A stretch of DNA of 6,195 bases from JALTID01 sp027004335 [NCBI: bacterium] (GTDB lineage Bacteria; JALSQH01): NCBI GenBank assembly GCA_027004335.1, contig JALTID010000240.1, positions 1 to 6,195 on the forward strand, given 5' to 3'. This document shows, one piece after another, positions 1 through 6,195 of this stretch (the first letter of the stretch is position 1; the number at the start of each line of letters is the position of its first letter). A program made the translations under genes and the position numbers. Below the pieces are notes generated by a model, which was not told where the DNA came from, made no database searches, and saw nothing but the letters and a program-made list of their open reading frames with translations.

Positions 1-393
1 CCCTATAAGTGTTACAATAATTGCAGCTATAAATCCAGTAACTGGCCCCATAACAGCAACCAGTGAAAGTTGGTCTCTCGTGTAAACTGGTGATTTCATC
101 TTTATAAAAGCACCAAAAGTCCCAAGAAGAGTAGGAGCGGGTATAAAATATGGTAGAGTTACCTCAACCCCGAATCTCTTTGCTGTGAAATAATGACCCA
201 GTTCGTGGATTCCCAAGACAAACATCAGGGAAATTGAAAAAGGTAAACCCTTCAGTGTAATTGTCCATAGATCACTTTTCGTTAAATCAACACCTAATTG
301 CAGGGCACCAGCAAGAGTGGTAGTCACCAGTGTAGTTAACAATAGAATTATATTTACCCATGGTATTTTTTGCACTTTTTCACCCACTTCCAT
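1..393 (-). CDS. Site-2 protease family (peptidase M50) intramembrane zinc metalloprotease, N-terminal part
   Basis: The window holds the first 131 codons of a gene that continues past the left edge with no stop. The predicted protein is an integral-membrane zinc protease of the S2P/M50 superfamily, which cuts substrates within or near the lipid bilayer. A hydrophobic segment spans about residues 13-31. A second, about 50-72, contains HELGH at 63-67 (the HExxH zinc site; Glu64 would be catalytic). It is followed by the LPYFIPAP and GTFGAFIKMKSP stretches (80-102) and an MGPVTGF motif (115-121), all typical of the short S2P subgroup without a PDZ domain. The third zinc ligand, an Asp in the second conserved motif, lies outside the window. 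I chose ATG at 391-393, the first start after an in-frame stop at 427-429. It has no convincing ribosome site and overlaps the upstream lipoprotein gene by 40 bases, so reinitiation is likely. GTG at codon 7 (373-375) is an alternative start. The substrate cannot be told. Confidence 0.86.
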   Translation of the reverse strand, partial: MEVGEKVQKIPWVNIILLLTTLVTTTLAGALQLGVDLTKSDLWTITLKGLPFSISLMFVLGIHELGHYFTAKRFGVEVTLPYFIPAPTLLGTFGAFIKMKSPVYTRDQLSLVAVMGPVTGFIAAIIVTLIG

Positions 394-1403
394 GGAGAAA
401 TATGGGACGGCTTCTTTCCTGCGAACTCAAGAAAATTTTTTAAACTAATCCCACATTTCTTGAAATCATCATAAAGGCTATTTATCTTCCCATAATAAAT
501 CAGTACCTGAAGCAACCTTGCATTGTTTGGAGGCAATAATTTGAATCCATTGAATTCATCAGACTTAAAAGGTAATGAATTAAATTCTTCCGAAAACTTT
601 TGAAGAAGAATTTCTCTATCCTCCAATTTTACAGAATCAGGTTCATTTTTCTTATATATATTCTCAAGTTCATCTTTCACTTCTGAAATGAATCTCCCGA
701 ACAAAAGTGTATCATGCCATTTTTCCTCAGCTTTTTTCTCTTGAGGAGAAGGGATCCCCCAATAGTTTTTTGCAAATCTTATCCCACCAATATTTTCTAC
801 AAGAATAGCAAGATGTTCATTAAATTCAGTTTCTCCATAAAAATAAACCGTCTCGTGGGTCATCTCGTGCAGAAGTGTTTCGGCTACTTCAAGAGAAGAA
901 TCTTCAAGAAGAATGGATGTAACAGGATCTGGAAGATATCCCAGGGTACTGAAAGCAACAGCAGTTCTGATATCTACATCAAATTTGGATTTTTTTAATT
1001 TTTCCCCATACCTTAATGCCGAATCGTAATCGGGAAAACCCAGATATGGGATTCTCCCTACAATGGGAAACCACCATGTTTTAACATCCCATGATGTAGA
1101 TTTAACGGCAACAAGAACATATACAAGATTATTCTCCGAGATTCTGGAATAATAGAGAAAACTTCTCCCCGGTGTGAGTCCAAAATTTTTTATACCAAAA
1201 TTTCTCACTGTTAAAACAAGCCTTAGCTTATTTTTAATAACTTGAGAAACTAACCTATCAGAAATTACCTCATCTATCTTTCTCTCATGGGAAAGAAGAT
1301 TAAGTTCTAATTTTGCAGCTTTTAGAAGATACTCTGCAGTGTTGCAAGATGAAAAGAACAAGAGTGTGGAGAAGAGCAGTATCAGCCTACTTTTTTTATC
1401 CAT
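354..1403 (-). CDS. DUF2265 family lipoprotein, predicted zinc aminopeptidase
   Basis: The product is a 349-residue lipoprotein of the DUF2265 / COG4324 'predicted aminopeptidase' family; no substrate is known to me. The N-terminus is a lipoprotein signal peptide: a basic start, a hydrophobic core at about 7-17, then FFSSC with Cys20 as the lipidation site. The +2 residue is Asn, so by the E. coli Lol rule it would go to the outer membrane, facing the periplasm. Family landmarks are the AAKLELNLLSHERKIDEV region (29-46), KTWWFPIVGRIPYLGF (108-123), FSTLGYLPDPV (151-161), HEMTHE (179-184) and FNEHLA (194-199). His179, His183 and Glu196 would bind zinc and Glu180 would be the catalytic base, a gluzincin-like layout with an unusually short spacer. 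Two cysteines that I recall in this family's FP-x-x-G motif are Trp111 and Arg117 here. The start overlaps the end of mpl by 22 bases and the end overlaps the S2P gene by 40. The family call is firm; peptidase activity is inferred. Confidence 0.87.
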   Translation of the reverse strand: MDKKSRLILLFSTLLFFSSCNTAEYLLKAAKLELNLLSHERKIDEVISDRLVSQVIKNKLRLVLTVRNFGIKNFGLTPGRSFLYYSRISENNLVYVLVAVKSTSWDVKTWWFPIVGRIPYLGFPDYDSALRYGEKLKKSKFDVDIRTAVAFSTLGYLPDPVTSILLEDSSLEVAETLLHEMTHETVYFYGETEFNEHLAILVENIGGIRFAKNYWGIPSPQEKKAEEKWHDTLLFGRFISEVKDELENIYKKNEPDSVKLEDREILLQKFSEEFNSLPFKSDEFNGFKLLPPNNARLLQVLIYYGKINSLYDDFKKCGISLKNFLEFAGKKPSHISPWKWVKKCKKYHG

Positions 1404-2806
1404 TCAGAAATTTTCTCCTTTAAACCACCAAAAGCTCCGTTAGACATTATAAGAAACACATCACCTTTTCTTGCATTTTCATCAATAAGGTTGAGAATAT
1501 GGTTAACACTTTCCCCAACATATGCTTCTCTATGCCAGTGATTTTTAACTTCATCAACCACTTTTTCCACATCTAAAAATTCCTCCTCCGGGACAGAGCC
1601 CCTCTGAAGAATCTTTGAAATCACGACCACATCCGCTTCAGCAAAAGATGCTGGAAATTGAAACTGGAAAACATTTCTACGAGATGTGTTGCTCCTCGGT
1701 TCAAAAATAGCCCATAATCTTCGCAGAGGGAACCTTTTTTTTATAGATGAAATAGTTTCTCTCACAGCAGTAGGATGATGGGCAAAATCATCTACCAGAA
1801 TAAAATCATTTGTAGCCGTTACTACTTCCTGCCTTCTCTTCACTCCTTCAAATGTTTCAATTCCTTCAATTATTTTTTCTCTTGAAACCCCTACTCTGAT
1901 TGCAGCAGCGACTGCTAATAGAATGTTTCTCAGATTATGCTCACCAATGATGAGAGAATCCGCTTCAAGAAAGTCATTCCCTATATGCCTGACAATTATG
2001 TGTTGCTTCATCTCCGAAACTCCTGTAATCTCGCCAGTCCAGTTACCTTCGCTGAGAGAAAAAGATTCAGATGAAGGTAAATCACCTTTCTCTATAACTT
2101 CAACAACATCAGGATTTTCACCATTGTAAATCACATAATTATCCTTTTTCAGAGAATAGATATAAACCACAAAAAACTCTTTAATCTGCTCAATAGATGG
2201 AAAAATATCAGCATGATCATATTCAATATGGGTTATCCCTAAAATATCAGGAGGATAATGGAGAAATTTGGGAGACTTATCGAAAAAAGCAGAATCATAT
2301 TCATCTCCCTCAATGACAAACCACTCACCATCACCTAACCTGTAAGAGCTTTTGAAATTCCTGGAAATCCCTCCGGCGAGAAAAGAAGGATCAATGCCTC
2401 CCTTTTCAAGTATCCATGCTATGAGGGAAGTTGTGGTGGTTTTCCCATGAGTCCCTGTTATGACCACAATTTTTTTATCTTTTAAAAAAAACTCCTTAAT
2501 GGCTTCTGGCATAGAAACATAATGAACTCCTTTCATTGTAAAAAGCATCTGAACCTCGGGATTATCTGGCGAAATAACATTCCCAACAATTATTAAGTCA
2601 GGGGAAAAATCAACAATATTTCTGGGATCATACCCTTCATACACTTCTATATTTTTCTCAGCCAAAAATTCTTTCATCGGGGAATAGATACCCCTGTCAG
2701 ATCCTCCAACAATGTATCCTTTTTCCTGAAACATGGCAGCAAGACTCCCCATCCCAACTCCACCAATTCCCATGAAATAAATCCTTTTAACTCCATTTTT
2801 GTACAT
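1382..2806 (-). CDS. mpl: UDP-N-acetylmuramate:L-alanyl-gamma-D-glutamyl-meso-diaminopimelate ligase (murein tripeptide recycling)
   Basis: Mpl is a cytoplasmic, ATP-dependent ligase that joins tripeptide recovered from old murein to UDP-MurNAc, bypassing MurC, MurD and MurE. At 474 residues it is close to the 457 of E. coli Mpl. All three Mur-ligase domains are present: an N-terminal UDP-binding Rossmann domain with GIGGVGMG (13-20); a central ATPase domain with the P-loop GTHGKTTTT (118-126), EGDEYDSAFFD (166-176) and HIEYDHADIFPS (193-204); then GEHNLRN (288-294), VDDFAHHP (338-345) and SNGAFGG (455-461). FEPRSNTSRR (368-377) separates Mpl from MurC, which from memory has a FQPHRYTR-type motif there; the EYDSAFFDK stretch points the same way. 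The ATG follows GGAGG by 6 bases, and that site sits inside the last codons of the channel gene, one base upstream. Nothing is missing or broken. No amidase or permease of the recycling route is in the window. A MurC misannotation is the main risk. Confidence 0.93.
   Translation of the reverse strand: MYKNGVKRIYFMGIGGVGMGSLAAMFQEKGYIVGGSDRGIYSPMKEFLAEKNIEVYEGYDPRNIVDFSPDLIIVGNVISPDNPEVQMLFTMKGVHYVSMPEAIKEFFLKDKKIVVITGTHGKTTTTSLIAWILEKGGIDPSFLAGGISRNFKSSYRLGDGEWFVIEGDEYDSAFFDKSPKFLHYPPDILGITHIEYDHADIFPSIEQIKEFFVVYIYSLKKDNYVIYNGENPDVVEVIEKGDLPSSESFSLSEGNWTGEITGVSEMKQHIIVRHIGNDFLEADSLIIGEHNLRNILLAVAAAIRVGVSREKIIEGIETFEGVKRRQEVVTATNDFILVDDFAHHPTAVRETISSIKKRFPLRRLWAIFEPRSNTSRRNVFQFQFPASFAEADVVVISKILQRGSVPEEEFLDVEKVVDEVKNHWHREAYVGESVNHILNLIDENARKGDVFLIMSNGAFGGLKEKISEWIKKVG
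1391..1397 (-). other. A-AAA-AAA slippery heptamer in the mpl/lipoprotein overlap
   Basis: In the mpl frame the last codons are ATA AAA AAA GTA GGC TGA. The seven As are phased as X XXY YYZ, the form used for -1 ribosomal frameshifting, and a -1 shift here enters exactly the lipoprotein frame. The phasing is seen directly; any real frameshifting is unproven. Confidence 0.35.
1415..1420 (-). promoter_or_regulatory. Ribosome binding site of the DUF2265 lipoprotein
   Basis: AAGGAG on the minus strand lies 11 bases before the lipoprotein ATG at 1401-1403, inside the 3' end of mpl. The spacing is long but usable. It supports this start, which gives a signal peptide of normal length. Confidence 0.65.
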
Positions 2807-2807
2807 C

Positions 2808-3833
2808 CTACGCCTCCAGATTATTATCCTTCATTATCCTCTCAAGCATATCAGCTTTACCAATAACAATCATTATATCACCTGCTTTCAATTTTTCATC
2901 TGGACCTGGATTAAAAATATAGTTAGCAATGTCTCTCTTAATTGCAACTACTATTGCACCATACCTGTCCCTCAATCCAGAATCTTTTAACTTTTTCCCT
3001 GCAAAAGGAGAATTCTCTTCCACAGGTATCTCCTCCATTGCCACATCAAACCCTTCCATGGCAAGTTCAATAAATTCTATAGCCTCTGGCCGCAAAAGGG
3101 CATTGGCAATTCTTACGCCACCAAGACGATATGGACTTATTACCTTATTTGCACCAGCTCTCAACATTTTCTTTTCCACCTTTGCATCAGTGGATCTTGC
3201 CACAATAAAGAGCTTATTATTCAATTCCCTAGCAGTTATAGTAAGGTAGAGATTATCTGCATCATCCTTTAAAGTTGCAACGAGAGCCCGTGCTTGCCTG
3301 ATATTCGCCCTTATTAGCACATCCTCATCAGTAGCATCTCCCTGAATAAATAACCATTCTTCTTCCCTTAATTTTTCAACTAATTCCTTATCCTTCTCAA
3401 TGACAATCACCTTCTTTTTTCTCTTTTTCAATTCCTTAGCAACTATTCCTCCCATCCTTCCAAAGCCACAAACAATGTAATGGTTTTTTAACAAAGAAAT
3501 TTCTCTTTCCAATTTTCTCCTCCCGAAAATATTTCTAAGACCTCCTTCAACCAGCTTCTGGCCAAAATAGTGGACAGAATAAGCCAGGACACTTATCCCT
3601 CCAAATATCAGTACAACGGTGAATACCTTGCCAGCGTTATTAAGAGGATGCACTTCATTAAATCCTACCGTACTTATGGAAATTATTGTCATAAAAAAAG
3701 AATCAAGAAAATTCCATCCTTCTATGATCATGTAACCAGCGGTGCCAATTATAACTATCAGCAAAATACTTACAAAAATAACTCGTAATTCCCTTGAAGG
3801 ATAAGGAGAAGAAACTTTTCTCATTCTACTCAT
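2808..3833 (-). CDS. Two-TM potassium channel with RCK (TrkA-N/TrkA-C) domain, atypical filter
   Basis: This 341-residue protein has the MthK/Kch layout: one pore domain joined to a cytoplasmic ligand-gating RCK domain. TM1 is about 17-37, the pore helix about 42-54, the filter TVGFNEVHPL at 55-64, and TM2 about 69-90. The RCK-N Rossmann fold begins near 116 with HYIVCGFGRMG, whose GxGxxG is at 123-128, and Glu146 ends the second strand, where an NAD(H)-type cofactor would contact it. QGDATDEDVL (164-173) is another TrkA-N landmark. A TrkA-C domain covers about 260-335, ending in KLKAGDIMIVIG. The filter has Phe and Asn where K+ channels usually have Tyr and Gly, so ion selectivity is uncertain. 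Four subunits with eight RCK domains would be usual for the family; internal starts that would supply extra RCK copies are not obvious. The start ATG abuts the upstream TAG and has no clear ribosome site, so coupling is likely; Met4 is an alternative start. Confidence 0.9.
   Translation of the reverse strand: MSRMRKVSSPYPSRELRVIFVSILLIVIIGTAGYMIIEGWNFLDSFFMTIISISTVGFNEVHPLNNAGKVFTVVLIFGGISVLAYSVHYFGQKLVEGGLRNIFGRRKLEREISLLKNHYIVCGFGRMGGIVAKELKKRKKKVIVIEKDKELVEKLREEEWLFIQGDATDEDVLIRANIRQARALVATLKDDADNLYLTITARELNNKLFIVARSTDAKVEKKMLRAGANKVISPYRLGGVRIANALLRPEAIEFIELAMEGFDVAMEEIPVEENSPFAGKKLKDSGLRDRYGAIVVAIKRDIANYIFNPGPDEKLKAGDIMIVIGKADMLERIMKDNNLEA
2813..2817 (-). promoter_or_regulatory. Ribosome binding site of mpl
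   Basis: GGAGG read on the minus strand lies 6 bases before the mpl ATG and overlaps the Leu-Glu-Ala codons that end the channel gene. It fixes the mpl start and makes translation of mpl likely to depend on ribosomes finishing the channel gene. Confidence 0.8.
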
Positions 3834-6195
3834 CTACCACTGAATTTCCACTGGCTCACCAGGTACAAGGGTAATAGCACCTGGTTGAATAAGAGGTTTT
3901 AAATCTTCGGTAAAAAGCCCCGTAAAGTAATTACCCTCAGGTAAATTCAAAGTTATTTCAGGAGAAGAGACATTAACTGAAATTACCGGGTTCCCTTTTT
4001 GATCAGTGATTACCAGAAGAGGATGTAATTTTACAATCTTTTTCTCAGCAATTCTAATAACTAACTCAGATTCATCACGATCACTAAATAAGCCTGTAAT
4101 GTTCATAGAATCATAGTAAGTCTTTAATAATCTTAACCCAGTGTCCCTGATCCCGGAAAAACCCAACCATGTAAATCTAACTTTTCCATGCGGGGAAAAA
4201 TCAAATTTATAATTTCTCATATAACCAGGTAAAAGCAACTTCCTGATACCATCAGGAGAAGTAAGCGTGACAAGTTGGAGATCAACATCAGATTTTGTCT
4301 CCCAACTCAAATTCAATGACCTATCATCTACGGTGAAGAACTTATAAACTGCTGCTTCTTCCACATCTTTCCTGTTGATTTTCTTTCTGGACAGGTGGGG
4401 GGAAGTAGAAAGAACTGCCCCATCTTCTAACTGTGAGAAAAATGGAACTATCCATCTGCACCCGGGGTACTCTCTATCTTCATAAAAATTACTTGTAATC
4501 ACAGGAAGATAAAATTCCTCCCGATCCTTTCTGAAAATTTCCCAGATAAGCTCAGGATTTCTAACCCAAGGAACACATTTATCGGTTTCAACAATTATCC
4601 TTCCAGGTTTCACATAATAATCAAAAAATTGCGGAAAACTATCCCTATCTGAAGTAAAAGTCCTTTTAATTACTTCGCCTGTCTCTGAAGTAAAAAGATA
4701 TGGATATCCTCTCATCTCCACCGTAATCCGGGAATTTTGAGGGACCCTATCTTTTATAACAAGAAGAGCAACTCCATTATCATAATCTAAATTCAGAGGA
4801 GGAGCCTTGATATCAAAATCATAGTAATTATTCCACTCGTCATATATTGAAATATTATTTTTAAGTTTCTGAAGGTCAACCTTGCCTGTAAAAAAAAGCC
4901 ATAATATGTTATTTATTATGCTTTTTTTGGGGAAAAAACCAATAAATTGAGAATCAGTTACACTACCTACAAAATACTTTACCTTGAGAAGTTCAGGAGG
5001 GATCACCAATCCGCCAGTGGTAAGAATCTTTCCAACTATTATTTCAATATCCCTTCCGCTATTTACCAAGAAAGATGGAATCTGAACTCTCAGCAGTCGT
5101 GGAGAGACCCATCGTAATTTTTTTGAGAGAGGAAGATGAAAAGATTTATCTCCAGATAGTAGAAGTGCTTCAGCACTCCCAATGTACATATCTCTGGAAA
5201 ATTCAATTTTAACCGTATCTGTATTTAAAGTTGAAAAGGGGTTAGGAGTAAAAGTAATATCAGGTAAATTATTTTCCCCAACTTTTACAGTAAGTGTTTT
5301 GGTCTTATCAGAAAGAAAATCTGCTGTAATTATTAGGGTAGAGGTAGATGGAAAAGGATGAAGAGGAATAAAACTGTATGTGAATTTACCTGAATCAGAC
5401 CCGAGATATAAGAAATTACCTTTTACAATTTCTCGCCGATTACCCCTTACTGCTTCTATTCTAATTTCCTTAACTTTGCTTTTAGAATGAAAAACTAAAG
5501 GGAAAGAAGGATCTATTTTACCCTTACTATCAAGGGAAAATTCTCTCTGATTTAGAGAGTATTTCTGTGGTTTCAAAATCCCTTTCAGGGTCCCCCTGGT
5601 AGAAGTTACAGTAACTCTAAAAGAATAATCTGTAACATTACCAGCATAATCCTTAATTTCCACCATTATATTTTTTACTTCAGCTGTGGAAGAAACTGAA
5701 AAAGTAACACTATTTGCCATCTCTTTCCATCTTGAGAGTCCCACCGTGGTGATTTTTTCACCATATCTCCAGCAGCAGAGAGGGGAAAGATTATCTGTAA
5801 CCTTATCAAAATAAAGAGTTACGATAGGCCCGGTAGAAGGCACCTGATAATCTTTTAGATACACTTCTCCGCCAGGTGGAGTTGCATCATAGGCAATTAA
5901 ACCTCTTCCATTAATACCTGTATTTCCCGCACTGTCAGATACTTCAACAACATAGCTATATCTCCCTTCCTGAGACACGGGGAGAGTATAAGTATCAGAA
6001 GTTACATATGGTTTCCAGTTCCCCGGAATTAACTTGTTTCCAATTAAATTCACTCTATACGAGCTAACCATATAATTATCTTCAACATCTCTCAGAAAAA
6101 CAAAGACAACCCTTGAAGAAGTAAAGGGTAATGAATATGGCGGAAAGGGGTTAATATAAGCTTCACCGATTGGTGGAGTGAGATCAAGTATTATA
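3834..6195 (-). CDS. Large secreted or surface protein with Ig-like modules, C-terminal part (5' partial)
   Basis: The frame is open to the right edge: 41 more codons lie before the first in-window Met at 6069-6071, so that Met is not the start. The visible part is 786 residues and the real N-terminus, presumably with a signal peptide, is missing. I do not recognise a named family. Numbering from that Met: two tandem modules of about 99 residues (the first starting upstream of the Met, the second about 64-157) share D-x-TPP-x-G openings and DxAGN ends. Three stretches at about 265-370, 371-475 and 485-580 look like SbsA/Big_5-type Ig domains (for example ITFTPNPFSTLNTDTVKIEF). Then comes a segment with SWETKSDVDLQL (589-600), and a final beta-sandwich (about 683-745) resembling carboxypeptidase-regulatory domains (ITDQKGNPVISVNVSSPEI). 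No C-terminal membrane helix, LPxTG or late gliding-type sorting signal is seen. No catalytic motif is visible. A structural or adhesive envelope role is inferred. Confidence 0.82.
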   Translation of the reverse strand, partial: IILDLTPPIGEAYINPFPPYSLPFTSSRVVFVFLRDVEDNYMVSSYRVNLIGNKLIPGNWKPYVTSDTYTLPVSQEGRYSYVVEVSDSAGNTGINGRGLIAYDATPPGGEVYLKDYQVPSTGPIVTLYFDKVTDNLSPLCCWRYGEKITTVGLSRWKEMANSVTFSVSSTAEVKNIMVEIKDYAGNVTDYSFRVTVTSTRGTLKGILKPQKYSLNQREFSLDSKGKIDPSFPLVFHSKSKVKEIRIEAVRGNRREIVKGNFLYLGSDSGKFTYSFIPLHPFPSTSTLIITADFLSDKTKTLTVKVGENNLPDITFTPNPFSTLNTDTVKIEFSRDMYIGSAEALLLSGDKSFHLPLSKKLRWVSPRLLRVQIPSFLVNSGRDIEIIVGKILTTGGLVIPPELLKVKYFVGSVTDSQFIGFFPKKSIINNILWLFFTGKVDLQKLKNNISIYDEWNNYYDFDIKAPPLNLDYDNGVALLVIKDRVPQNSRITVEMRGYPYLFTSETGEVIKRTFTSDRDSFPQFFDYYVKPGRIIVETDKCVPWVRNPELIWEIFRKDREEFYLPVITSNFYEDREYPGCRWIVPFFSQLEDGAVLSTSPHLSRKKINRKDVEEAAVYKFFTVDDRSLNLSWETKSDVDLQLVTLTSPDGIRKLLLPGYMRNYKFDFSPHGKVRFTWLGFSGIRDTGLRLLKTYYDSMNITGLFSDRDESELVIRIAEKKIVKLHPLLVITDQKGNPVISVNVSSPEITLNLPEGNYFTGLFTEDLKPLIQPGAITLVPGEPVEIQW
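5600..6194 (-). repeat. Two tandem Ig-like modules (protein-level repeat, period about 99 codons)
   Basis: Within the large surface-protein gene, LDLTPPIGEAYI (codons 6153-6188) and YDATPPGGEVYL (5856-5891) open two successive modules; their TPP codons begin at 6179 and 5882, exactly 99 codons apart. Each module closes with a DxAGN motif (DSAGN at 5922-5936, DYAGN at 5637-5651, 95 codons apart). The similarity is at protein level only; the DNA has diverged, so this is an old duplication or convergent domain use, not a recent copy. More copies may lie beyond the right edge. Confidence 0.6.

Noticed and set aside
714-998. Plus-strand open frame of 94 codons
   Set aside because: It is antisense to the DUF2265 gene, has low-complexity Phe/Lys-rich content, no ribosome site and no recognisable motif.
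1923-2129. Plus-strand open frame of 68 codons inside mpl
   Set aside because: It lies opposite conserved Mpl sequence and shows no family signal or ribosome site; a shadow frame.
1382-2806. Annotation as MurC (UDP-N-acetylmuramate-alanine ligase)
   Set aside because: The FEPRSNTSRR and EYDSAFFDKSP signatures are of Mpl; MurC has a different motif at the first place.
2799-3249. Two plus-strand open frames (2799-2990 and 2929-3249) opposite the channel gene
   Set aside because: They mirror the strongly supported TrkA-C and RCK-N coding sequence, with no independent support.
3570-3788. Plus-strand open frame of 72 codons opposite the channel pore
   Set aside because: It is antisense to the TM1-filter-TM2 coding region and rich in residues expected from reversed AT-rich codons; no promoter or ribosome site.
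4648-4695. 12-base direct repeat (tctgaagtaaaa at 4648 and 4684)
   Set aside because: Both copies encode Phe-Thr-Ser-acidic stretches in AT-rich coding sequence; too short and isolated to be an element or binding site.
6069-6071. Start of the large surface protein at this Met
   Set aside because: The frame is open for 41 more codons to the edge and those codons encode the first half of a repeat module (LDLTPPIGEAYI), so the true start is outside the window.
1-6195. Defence system, mobile element, CRISPR array, tRNA or rRNA
   Set aside because: No short spaced repeats, transposase motifs, cloverleaf or rRNA-like sequence is seen, and almost every base is inside the five minus-strand genes.

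Overview
This window is a solid block of five genes, all on the minus strand, with no non-coding gap longer than one base. Read in transcription order (right to left) they are: the C-terminal part of a large surface or periplasmic protein built of Ig-like beta-sandwich modules (it runs off the right edge); a two-helix potassium channel with a cytoplasmic RCK/TrkA-N domain; Mpl, the ligase that recycles the murein tripeptide; a lipoprotein of the DUF2265 'predicted aminopeptidase' family with an HExxH zinc site; and the N-terminal part of a site-2 protease (peptidase family M50), which runs off the left edge.

The junctions are extremely tight: TAG directly against ATG, a 1-base gap, a 22-base overlap and a 40-base overlap. 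This points to one co-transcribed and translationally coupled operon. No promoter or terminator is visible, and both ends of the operon lie outside the window. The plus strand holds only shadow frames.

Organism: Mpl implies a diderm that has meso-diaminopimelate murein and recycles it, and a lipobox protein with a non-Asp +2 residue fits an outer-membrane lipoprotein. The DNA is AT-rich (two lines counted by eye gave 35 and 40% GC), arginine is mostly AGA/AGG, and the proteins are rich in Lys, Glu and Ile. This is the look of a low-GC, possibly thermophilic Gram-negative lineage (Thermodesulfobacteriota-like or an uncultured candidate phylum). I cannot name the taxon.

Functional reading: four of the five proteins act at or on the cell envelope (surface scaffold, membrane channel, lipoprotein hydrolase, intramembrane protease), and Mpl makes a murein precursor. 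A murein-recycling ligase sits next to two zinc hydrolases, one predicted on the periplasmic face and one in the membrane. The shared theme is envelope upkeep, but the window proves no common pathway. I see no defence system, mobile element, CRISPR array or RNA gene. The points most worth a second look are the non-canonical selectivity filter of the channel (TVGFN), the lost cysteine pair in the DUF2265 lipoprotein, the perfect A-AAA-AAA slippery heptamer inside the mpl/lipoprotein overlap, and the unnamed modular protein.
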